Assembly (NCBI GenBank): GCA_016721085.1
Contig: JADKJI010000063.1
Location: forward strand, 248,001-312,000
DNA from: Chitinophagaceae bacterium
GTDB taxonomy: Bacteria > Bacteroidota > Bacteroidia > Chitinophagales > Chitinophagaceae
Direction: 5' to 3'
DNA length: 64,000 nucleotides
Below, in pieces: positions 35,008-42,606 of this stretch. The position numbers and the translations under genes were made by a program. How positions within the stretch are numbered: the first letter of the stretch is position 1; every line of letters begins with the position of its first letter. The notes beneath the pieces were generated by a model. It was not told the DNA's origin. It saw only the letters and a list, made by a program, of their open reading frames with translations, and made no database searches.

Positions 35008-38000
35008 ATGAGAAAGATTACATCTTTGTTGCTAATTCTGCTTTGCAACAACTTGCTCCAGGCACAAAACAATCCATTATGGATCCGTTACCCTGCCATT
35101 AGTCCCGATGGCAAAACCATCGCTTTTGGTTATAAAGGCGATATCTACAAAGTGGATGCTGCCGGTGGTGTAGCTGTACCACTAACTATCCATGAGGCAC
35201 ACGATATGATGCCGGTTTGGAGTAAGGATGGAAAATCCATCGCTTTTGCCAGCGACCGTTATGGAAACTTTGATGTTTTTATTATTCCAGCAACTGGAGG
35301 TGCCCCAACAAGATTAACGTATCATAGTGCACCAGATTATCCGACAGATTTTTCAACAGACAATCAACAAGTACTGTTTACCAGTGCCAGAAACATTCCA
35401 GAAAAGAATATCCGTTTTTATAGCCCAAGGTTATTCATGAACTTATATACCGTTTCCGCTAAAGGAGGCCGACCCGTTCTGATCTCATCTGCCGGATTTG
35501 AAAACGCTCATTACAATAGCAAAGGAACGCAGATCGTATTCCAGGACCGTAAAGGATATGAAGATGCCTTACGTAAACATCATACATCTTCTGTAACAAG
35601 AGATATCTGGCTGATGGATGTAAAGAGTAATACGTATCGTAAGATCAGTGGTTTTGAAGGAGAAGACAGGGAACCTGTATTCAGCAGCGACGATCAGTTC
35701 ATCTATTACCTGAGTGAGAAAAACGGAACACAGAATATTTACAAAGCACCCGTTCTGTCCAGAATTGCTGAACAAACGATAACCAGTTTCAAATCTAATC
35801 CTGTAAGACATCTGAGTATAAGCAACGAAAACACACTTTGCTATTCTTATGATGGCGAAGTATATACACAGAAAGATGGCATTGATCCAAAGAAAGTAGC
35901 GATACAGATTGTTAATGATGGAAGAGCAGGGGTTGAAAAGAATGTATCAATCAATGGTAACGTTACTGAAATAGCCTTATCACCCAATGGAAAGGAAATA
36001 GCTTTTGTAACAAGAGGTGAAGTTTTCGTTACCAGTGTGGAAGGCGGACAAACAAAACGAATCACCAATACACCACAACAAGAAAGGATGGTGCAATGGT
36101 CAACTGATGGACGAAGTGTTATATATGCTGCAGAAAGAAATGATAACTGGGATATTTACAAATCCACAATCACCCGCAAAGAAGAACCATATTTCTATGC
36201 TTCTACTGTTCTTACAGAAGAGGCTTTGATAGCAACTCCTGCTGAAGAATATCAACCTAAATTCTCCCCCGACGGAAAGGAAGTAGCTTTTATTGCAGAC
36301 AGGAATATTTTGAAAGTATATAATATCGCAACAAAGCAAACACGCACTCTATTACCTGAAGGAAGGAATCATTCCTATAGTGATGGCGACTGGGATTTTA
36401 ACTGGAGTCCTGATAGCAAATGGGTTATCGCCGATGACAGTGAAGGCTCCTGGTTTACAGGAAATGCTGCCATGATAAAAGCAGATGGCACTGGTGAAAT
36501 AGCCCATCCTCTTAAGAGTGGATTTGGACAGAATAATCCTAAATGGGCTCTGAATGGAAAAGCAATGACTTGGGTAAGTGCTCGTGAAGGAAGAAAGTCA
36601 TTGGCTAATCAGGGTAGCCGTGAAGTGGATATTTATGCCGGTTTTTTTGAACAGGAACTTTTTGACCGTTATAAACTTAGCAAAGAGGATTTTGCTTTAT
36701 TGAAAGAGAAAGAAGAAAAAGAGAAACAGGAAAAGGATAAAGCTGATAAAGAAAAAAATGATGAGCCTGTTGATGCAAAAGCTGGAGCAAAAAAACCTGC
36801 AACTACAAAAGAAGCAAGTCCTGCCAAACCATCATGGATGCCAAACATCGATGGCTTTGAAAACAGAGTAGCCCGCTTAACCATCAACAGTTCTTCTATT
36901 TCAGATTATGCCATCAACAATGATGGAAGCAAGATCTACTATCTCGCCTCCTTTGAAAAAGGATTTGACCTATGGGTAACAGAACCAAGAACCCGTGAAA
37001 CAAGGATTCTTGCCAAATTAGGTGGTAGTCCGAGTGGTATTGAAATGAGCAAGGATGGAAAAACCCTGTTCGTAACAAATAACGGTTCATTGGTGAAAGT
37101 TGATGAAACAGGAAAAGTGAGTCCGATTGCCATCAATGGAGAAATGGTATTGAATGCAGCAGAAGAACGCAAGTATATATTCGACCATGCCTGGAGACAG
37201 GTACAGAAGAAATTCTACGATCCAAATATTCACGGTATCGATTGGAAAGGAATAAAAGAATCTTATGCAAAGTTCCTTCCTCATATCAGCAACAATTATG
37301 ATTATCAGGATTTATTGGGTGAAATGCTAGGGGAATTGAATGCATCGCATACGGGAGGACGCTATTCACCTCAGATGCAAAACCCGGATGCAACTGCTAC
37401 TCTTGGTTTATTGTATGATGAAACATACAAGGGAAATGGCCTCAAAGTATCTGAAGTTATTGATGGAGGTCCTTTTAATAAAGCCATAAGTAAATTGAAA
37501 GCTGGTATGGTGATTGAGAAAATAGATGGAGAAACTATCACCGACGATATTGATTGGGCAAAACTACTTAACCGTAAAAATGGAAAAATCACATTGGTAA
37601 GTGTTTTTGACCCAGCTACCAATACACGATTCGAAGAAACCACTAAGCCAATTACATTTGGTGAAGAATCAGGACTTATGTACAAACGTTGGGTGAAGAA
37701 GATGGATGAAATGGTAACAAAACTCAGTGGCGGAAAAGTGGGTTATGTACATGTTCAGGGAATGAATGATGGTAGTTATAGAAATACCTTCGATGCTGTA
37801 CTTGGAAAAAACTTCGATAAGGAAGCATTAATAGTTGACACCCGCTTTAATGGTGGTGGTTGGCTACATGATGACCTTGCTACCTTCCTCAGTGGTAAAC
37901 GTTATCTTGATTTTGCTCCGCAAGGCAATCGCTTAAAAGATGGTGAACCGATGGGCCGCTGGAGCAAACCTAGTGTGGTATTGATGAGTGAAAGCAACTA

Positions 38001-38316
38001 TAGTGATGCGTATATCTTCCCTTATATATACAAACAAAACGGTATCGGTAAATTAGTAGGAATGCCTGTTCCAGGAACTGGAACAGCAGTATGGTGGGAA
38101 ACACAGATAGATCCTACAATTGTATTCGGTATTCCAATGGTGGCTACAATTGGTAAAGAGAACCGTCCAACAGAAAATCTGCAATTGGAACCAGATATCA
38201 GAGTACCTCTTAGCTATGAAGATTTCCTGAATGGAAGAGATACGCAGATAGAAGCCGCAGTGAAAGAGATGCTGGATACATTGGAGAAGGAGAAGGTGAA
38301 GAAGAAAGGGTTTTGA
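35008..38316 (+). CDS. Secreted tricorn-like S41 protease with N-terminal beta-propeller
   Basis: A 1102-residue exported protease (signal peptide MRKITSLLLILLCNNLLQAQ). Residues 30-560 hold PD40/WD40-like blades, such as 'AISPDGKTIAFGYKGDIYKV' and 'WSKDGKSIAFASDRYGN'. A very charged linker rich in K and E (about 575-610) follows, then a second short propeller part, a PDZ domain (GLKVSEVIDGGPFNKA...GMVIEKIDGETI) and the S41 catalytic core with nucleophile S999 in SNYSDAY. Tricorn-type enzymes are large self-compartmentalising peptidases. The ATG at 35008 is chosen for the signal peptide. It is transcribed away from the EEP gene and ends at a strong terminator. Confidence 0.93.
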   Translation: MRKITSLLLILLCNNLLQAQNNPLWIRYPAISPDGKTIAFGYKGDIYKVDAAGGVAVPLTIHEAHDMMPVWSKDGKSIAFASDRYGNFDVFIIPATGGAPTRLTYHSAPDYPTDFSTDNQQVLFTSARNIPEKNIRFYSPRLFMNLYTVSAKGGRPVLISSAGFENAHYNSKGTQIVFQDRKGYEDALRKHHTSSVTRDIWLMDVKSNTYRKISGFEGEDREPVFSSDDQFIYYLSEKNGTQNIYKAPVLSRIAEQTITSFKSNPVRHLSISNENTLCYSYDGEVYTQKDGIDPKKVAIQIVNDGRAGVEKNVSINGNVTEIALSPNGKEIAFVTRGEVFVTSVEGGQTKRITNTPQQERMVQWSTDGRSVIYAAERNDNWDIYKSTITRKEEPYFYASTVLTEEALIATPAEEYQPKFSPDGKEVAFIADRNILKVYNIATKQTRTLLPEGRNHSYSDGDWDFNWSPDSKWVIADDSEGSWFTGNAAMIKADGTGEIAHPLKSGFGQNNPKWALNGKAMTWVSAREGRKSLANQGSREVDIYAGFFEQELFDRYKLSKEDFALLKEKEEKEKQEKDKADKEKNDEPVDAKAGAKKPATTKEASPAKPSWMPNIDGFENRVARLTINSSSISDYAINNDGSKIYYLASFEKGFDLWVTEPRTRETRILAKLGGSPSGIEMSKDGKTLFVTNNGSLVKVDETGKVSPIAINGEMVLNAAEERKYIFDHAWRQVQKKFYDPNIHGIDWKGIKESYAKFLPHISNNYDYQDLLGEMLGELNASHTGGRYSPQMQNPDATATLGLLYDETYKGNGLKVSEVIDGGPFNKAISKLKAGMVIEKIDGETITDDIDWAKLLNRKNGKITLVSVFDPATNTRFEETTKPITFGEESGLMYKRWVKKMDEMVTKLSGGKVGYVHVQGMNDGSYRNTFDAVLGKNFDKEALIVDTRFNGGGWLHDDLATFLSGKRYLDFAPQGNRLKDGEPMGRWSKPSVVLMSESNYSDAYIFPYIYKQNGIGKLVGMPVPGTGTAVWWETQIDPTIVFGIPMVATIGKENRPTENLQLEPDIRVPLSYEDFLNGRDTQIEAAVKEMLDTLEKEKVKKKGF

Positions 38317-38371
38317 GGAGTTTTAAGTTGTAAGTATTAAGTTATAAGTGGAAAGTACTAAGTAATAGTGT

Positions 38372-38408
38372 AGAAAGGTTCTGAGTAATCGGAACCTTTC
38401 TCTATTTT
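38372..38408 (+). terminator. Intrinsic terminator after the S41 protease
   Basis: AGAAAGGTTC and GGAACCTTTCT form an 11-bp stem around a 9-base loop and are followed by CTATTTT. It lies 55 bases after the stop. Confidence 0.75.
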
Positions 38409-38432
38409 ACCAAAGAATAAATAACCAAACTG

Positions 38433-39080
38433 ATGAGAAAGAATTCCGTAGCCATTATTATTGCCGTTTTTGTAACAACTATTGCAAGTGCACAGATAAA
38501 AATTGGGGTAAAGACAGGATTGCAATATTCTCATCTGGCATCTTACAACGAATTCAATATACAGTCAGATTGGGCGATGGGTTTTAATGCAGGAGCATTT
38601 GCAGACATAAAGACATTGCCATTCTTACATATTCAAGCATCCCTTTTGTATTGGTCACTGGCTTACAGAAACAGCAATATAATAGCGGAAGATCCTCAAA
38701 CTAGGTCTTTGATTGGAGATATAAGCTTGCAACGAATAAGTTATATGCAAGTTCCAGTTTACGCTTTGTTCCGATTCGGATTGAAAAAAGCAAATTTAAA
38801 AATTGGAGCTGGACCCTATTTTGCATTCAAGGTTTCCGACAAAACAAAGATTGAAGGGGGTGATACATTCAGAGGTACTATTGTACCACAAGGAACCAAG
38901 TCGATTAAATCAAATGTAAATGGTTGGGGTTTATATTCTGGCGTAGAATTCAATCGTTGGTTAGTTGCATTGAATTTCCAACAAACCTTTAAAGGCATTT
39001 ATGATAACCTCGGTACCAACTTACCAGAGTGGAAGATGGGCAATATAGGTTTGTCTGTTGGCTATTTCCTGATCAAATAA
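38433..39080 (+). CDS. PorT-family outer membrane beta-barrel protein
   Basis: A 215-residue protein with a signal peptide ending IASAQ. The mature part alternates short hydrophobic strands with Gly/Asn/Asp turns (IGVKTGLQYSHLAS, IGAGPYFAFKVSD, WGLYSGVEFN) and ends in an aromatic/hydrophobic strand (NIGLSVGYFLIK) suited to BAM insertion. This matches the OMP_b-brl_2/PorT-like group common in Bacteroidota. Its function is unknown. It is an isolated gene between the S41 terminator and the bidirectional palindrome at its stop codon. Confidence 0.85.
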   Translation: MRKNSVAIIIAVFVTTIASAQIKIGVKTGLQYSHLASYNEFNIQSDWAMGFNAGAFADIKTLPFLHIQASLLYWSLAYRNSNIIAEDPQTRSLIGDISLQRISYMQVPVYALFRFGLKKANLKIGAGPYFAFKVSDKTKIEGGDTFRGTIVPQGTKSIKSNVNGWGLYSGVEFNRWLVALNFQQTFKGIYDNLGTNLPEWKMGNIGLSVGYFLIK

Positions 39081-39093
39081 TTATTTGATCAGG
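39068..39093. terminator. Perfect 26-bp palindrome shared by two convergent stop codons
   Basis: CCTGATCAAATAA followed directly by its complement TTATTTGATCAGG. It contains the stop of the barrel gene (39078-39080) and of the opposing gene (39089-39091). The position suggests a bidirectional terminator, though no long T-run follows. Confidence 0.55.
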
Positions 39094-39574
39094 CATTTAT
39101 TGGTTCAGTCTTTCTACTCGCACTGAACAATTCTTCCTTATCTAATACGATTGTTGCTAATAACTGGTCTTCCAGCATATTCGCCATTGCTTCGAAATAA
39201 GCAATCACATCTTCCTTTAGATTTCTTTTCAACCACCGAAAGCCTCCGGGCAAATTTTCCAATACCTTACGATCGTCGAGATATTCGATATGATGTATAT
39301 CGGTGGGTGTTAATCCAACATCTTCAAGCTTTTTCAGCATTAGTTGTACAGGCACGTTACTCACGGGACAATACTCCATAGCAATTTCACTCCATTCGCC
39401 ATTCATTGCATGGGCATGTGTCACTATTTCTTCTTTTGTAACATTACAAACAACTTGAAGCAGATTGCCACAGTTACATCCTCCATGATGTCCCCAGGCA
39501 TAATAAGCCCCGTTCTTCAGTCTGCCGGCTGTTTCCCTCAGGGCTTCAATCAATAGTAAATTTGCTTGTGCCAT
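39089..39574 (-). CDS. Hypothetical cytoplasmic protein with CNCG motif (161 aa)
   Basis: A soluble acidic protein without signal peptide. The N-terminal block AYYAWGHHGGCNCGNLLQVV (residues 24-43) has clustered His and Cys residues that could bind metal. 'YCPVSNVPVQLMLKKLEDVG' and 'HIEYLDDRKVLENLPGGF' follow and end in a helical tail. I know similar proteins only as uncharacterised Bacteroidota genes. The stop lies inside the palindrome shared with the convergent barrel gene. Confidence 0.7.
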   Translation of the reverse strand: MAQANLLLIEALRETAGRLKNGAYYAWGHHGGCNCGNLLQVVCNVTKEEIVTHAHAMNGEWSEIAMEYCPVSNVPVQLMLKKLEDVGLTPTDIHHIEYLDDRKVLENLPGGFRWLKRNLKEDVIAYFEAMANMLEDQLLATIVLDKEELFSASRKTEPINA

Positions 39575-39696
39575 TTACTAAAATTGAGAATAAAGCCGTT
39601 TATTTCAGCACTTTGTTTAAAAAAAATGGTTCGCGTTAAAAGAATCCTAAAGCAAAATATACCTCTTAGCCGGTCGTTTTAGATAAAATTACCGGC

Positions 39697-40713
39697 ATGA
39701 TGAAAAAAGCGCTTTTCTGCTATTTACCGATCTTGATGCTTACTTGTATTTTAACATTTTCTGTTACTGCACAAACCATTACCGGAGCATGGAAAGGAAA
39801 GATTGGAAATACAAAAGTGGAATTGAAACTGGTAAAGAGTGGCGATAGCCTTAGTGGCACATCTTACTACTATATTTCCAAAACCAATTACAGACGTTAT
39901 TCAGTGAAAGGGTACTTTGATCCTGAAACAAATGCTGTGATATGGTGGGATGATTGGATGATTGAAGATCATAGCAGTCGCGCTGTAATGGGGACAGCCG
40001 CTGTAGATGCACAATTAAGTGTAGCCGATTTTAATTGTCCGGGAGAAACTGTAATGCTGCTGGATGGCACCAGCAATAAAAAAGAGAGTAAAGATGCGGA
40101 CAAGAAAAACCTCCATCTCGAAAAAATTACAGCCCCTCAATTCACAGATGATTGGGATTGGGTGATAGAAAACTATACTGTAGGAGCAAATGACCCTTAT
40201 ATAATCGATAGTATCAATCAACTTCAGGGAAGCACTCCGTATCCTGAAGAAAAGCAGATTCCCATTCAAACAATACCTGCACCAGTTCTAGCAGAGCAAC
40301 CCGCACCGGCACCAGCTCCGGAGCCAAAAATATCGACTACCACTAAACCATCTTCTCCAGAAGAGAAATTTGCCAGCCGTAAAAAAGTATTGCAAACAGT
40401 AATTCCAGTAACAGCAGAAACTATCGAACTCAGGTTTTATGATAATGCACAAGTTGATGGCGACTCTATCGCTCTCTTTCTCAATGGCCGATTGATATTT
40501 GAACACATCAGGTTGACCGAGCAAGCATATACCATAAAAATAAAAGCCAGTGATTTAGGTGCCGATAATGAATTGGTGATGGTAGCTGAGAACCTTGGTT
40601 CTATTCCACCCAATACTTCCTTCATGGTGGCAATTGTAGGCGATAAGCGATATGAGGCGAGGTTGTTTGCGAATGAGAATAGTAGTGCGATGGTGCGGAT
40701 AGTGAAGCAGTGA
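39697..40713 (+). CDS. Secreted hypothetical protein with two beta domains (338 aa)
   Basis: An exported protein (signal peptide ends FSVTAQ). The first mature domain begins TITGAWKGKIGNTKVELKL, like small lipocalin-type 'GxWxG' beta barrels. A Pro-rich linker (APVLAEQPAPAPAPEP, about residues 197-215) separates it from a C-terminal beta sandwich whose 'LRFYDNAQVDGDSIALFLNG' segment reads like a structural or ligand-binding module. No catalytic residues are evident. The gene ends 55 bases before the core palindrome at 40769, with the decayed formylglycine-enzyme gene convergent beyond it. Confidence 0.7.
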   Translation: MMKKALFCYLPILMLTCILTFSVTAQTITGAWKGKIGNTKVELKLVKSGDSLSGTSYYYISKTNYRRYSVKGYFDPETNAVIWWDDWMIEDHSSRAVMGTAAVDAQLSVADFNCPGETVMLLDGTSNKKESKDADKKNLHLEKITAPQFTDDWDWVIENYTVGANDPYIIDSINQLQGSTPYPEEKQIPIQTIPAPVLAEQPAPAPAPEPKISTTTKPSSPEEKFASRKKVLQTVIPVTAETIELRFYDNAQVDGDSIALFLNGRLIFEHIRLTEQAYTIKIKASDLGADNELVMVAENLGSIPPNTSFMVAIVGDKRYEARLFANENSSAMVRIVKQ

Positions 40714-40768
40714 GAAATACAGCTGAATGCTTAAGGCTTAATGCCTAATGCTAAATACAAATACATTT

Positions 40769-40865
40769 TACCGCGGAGACGCAGAGGGGGGCGATTAGAG
40801 TTCCGAACTTTTTGAAAGTTCGGAACTCTAATCGCCCCCCTCTGCGTCTCCGCGTCTCTGCGGTA
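40769..40865. repeat. GC-rich core palindrome, copy 5 of 8, with a nested palindrome
   Basis: Outer arms TACCGCGGAGACGCAGAGG and complement TCTGCGTCTCCGCG...GCGGTA. The centre carries CGATTAGAGTTCCGAAC and complement around TTTTTGAAA, the same insert as in the copy at 33145-33261. Confidence 0.9.
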
Positions 40866-40871
40866 AAAAAA

Positions 40872-41691
40872 CTACTTCACAACCCGAAAGCCCTGATTAC
40901 TAAACGAAGCATGCACATTCACCCTCCCAATATCAAAAGAATTGAAGAACCCACAGGCATGCACACTACACCACCAGGAACCACCACGTGCATGAGCTAT
41001 TGAAGATGATTCATCAGGCTTTAATTTGCCCGAACAGAATTCGAAGACATTACCGTAAACATCATACAATCCCCAGGCATTTGGAGCAAAACTGCCAACA
41101 GGAGCAGTGTACATATAACCATCAGTGCTATCAGCTTTCAAATGATCTATGCCTTTCCAAATATTGCCATAAACAGAAATACTATCAGCGGTCTTTGCGA
41201 AAAAATAATCAGTAGTGCTGCCTGCCCTTGCCGCCACTCCCCACTCCACCAATGAAGGCAATCGAACCTTTGCCCATTTACAATAAGCCTGTATATCTGA
41301 ATAGCTGATGGTTGTTACAGGATGATTCATCTTCCCTCTATACCACCCCGCTCTATGCCGTTTGGGAAACGCCAATTAGCAGTACTATCTTCCTTCCATT
41401 TGAATTCTTCCAGTCCGGGGATAAAATAAAAGCGTTATGATTTCTTTCAGCATCGGTGATATAACCTGTGGCATTTACAAAAGCAGCAAATTGTTCATTA
41501 GTAGCTTACTTATCTGAAATAGAGAAAGAAGCAAGAGTCACTTTTCGCAAAGGATTCAATACATGTCCTTTTTTGCCTACTGTATAAGTTGACGCGGCTA
41601 TGGGTATGAAATGAAAATCCTGTGCCTGTATTCCTGTTGTAAGAGCACAAAAGAGCAAAGCAAGAAATATCCTATTTAGAACTGAGGCCAT
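40872..41691 (-). pseudogene. Formylglycine-generating enzyme-like protein, decayed (one stop, two frameshifts)
   Basis: Three frames together cover a 273-residue SUMF1/FGE-sulfatase-modifying domain with a signal peptide (MASVLNRIFLALLFCAL...). An in-frame TAA at 41503-41505 interrupts SISDK-stop-ATNEQFAAFV. One missing base near 41437 is needed to read FYFIPGLEEFKWKED, and another near 41328 to read GGIE-KMNHPVTTISY. The C-terminal RGGSWWCSVHAC keeps the two cysteines, spaced C-x4-C, that carry out oxidation of the target cysteine in FGE. With three lesions the gene is probably inactive. No sulfatase is nearby. Confidence 0.75.
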
Positions 41692-42421
41692 TATAAAATT
41701 CGGTTACCCTTGAAATGATTAATGTTTCGTTGGCTTTATTATAAACTAGACTGGCGGTGAAATTGTATTCCTTGCCATATAGTTTCCTGAAAGAAGTTGA
41801 TTTGATAAAAGGGTCAAATTCATGTTTCCTCATTAAAAGCATGAACACCGTAAGTATATCCCCATCCTTTTTCTTCACATTATATGTCTTGATCAGAAAA
41901 GGAATAATTTCAACAGCATCGATTTCAAGAATGGTTCTTTTGAAATTAACTCCTGCCCTATTATTCCTGGAAATGCAATCCTTCAACCATACAATAACTG
42001 AATCCCTGTTATCTTTCAGGAATTTTATCTGCGACTCACTCCAGTTCTTTTCTCTTAAAATATCCGGCAAGTAACCATATATCTTTTTATTCTCATCCTG
42101 CTCGGGAGGATAGGCATCACAAATCTGGCTGAAGGTTTCACCATGCAACATATGATAGGTGAACTTTTCACGAAGGGATAGGTTACCGTAGATTTTTGCA
42201 GGTATCTTTTCTGTACCACCCATCGACTCTTCATCTTCCTTGACTTCCATATTTATGAGCAGGCGTTTGATTTTCGCTAATCCATATGGAGGTTCGGAAA
42301 CATACATGCGATATTCATGGTAAGCCTGGCTTTCCTTGCTGGGTTCTTTGTATTCATCACTTTGTGCAAAAGTGGAAGTGATGGATACCAGCCAAAAACA
42401 AATTGCTAAATGCCATTTCAT
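41672..42421 (-). CDS. Exported hypothetical protein (249 aa)
   Basis: Signal peptide MKWHLAICFWLVSITSTFAQ; the ATG at 42421 is chosen for it over an earlier ATG at 42481. The mature protein is charged and helical ('YHEYRMYVSEPPYGLAKIK', then 'EKFTYHMLHGETFSQICDAY'), with no known motif. Its end overlaps the start of the formylglycine-enzyme-like gene by 20 bases, so the two were one transcriptional unit and probably functionally related. I cannot assign a function. Confidence 0.7.
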   Translation of the reverse strand: MKWHLAICFWLVSITSTFAQSDEYKEPSKESQAYHEYRMYVSEPPYGLAKIKRLLINMEVKEDEESMGGTEKIPAKIYGNLSLREKFTYHMLHGETFSQICDAYPPEQDENKKIYGYLPDILREKNWSESQIKFLKDNRDSVIVWLKDCISRNNRAGVNFKRTILEIDAVEIIPFLIKTYNVKKKDGDILTVFMLLMRKHEFDPFIKSTSFRKLYGKEYNFTASLVYNKANETLIISRVTEFYNGLSSK

Positions 42422-42520
42422 GCTGTTAAGAGTCTTGGTGACCTTAAATATAATAAAACTTGGAGTAGGTTGTGTTTTCACGATACTATCGCTAGATAAC
42501 GTTTATTGCTTGAGAGAGTT

Positions 42521-42583
42521 TTTCACCGCAGAGACGCGGAGACGCAGTGAAAACCTCTGCGTCTCCGCGTCTCTGCGGTGAAA
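42521..42583. repeat. GC-rich core palindrome, copy 6 of 8
   Basis: TTTCACCGCAGAGACGCGGA and complement ending CTGCGGTGAAA, with 'agtgaaaac' at the centre. It lies just downstream of the leuS stop and upstream of the next gene. Confidence 0.85.
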
Positions 42584-42606
42584 AGAATCAATACTGGAAA
42601 ATGACA

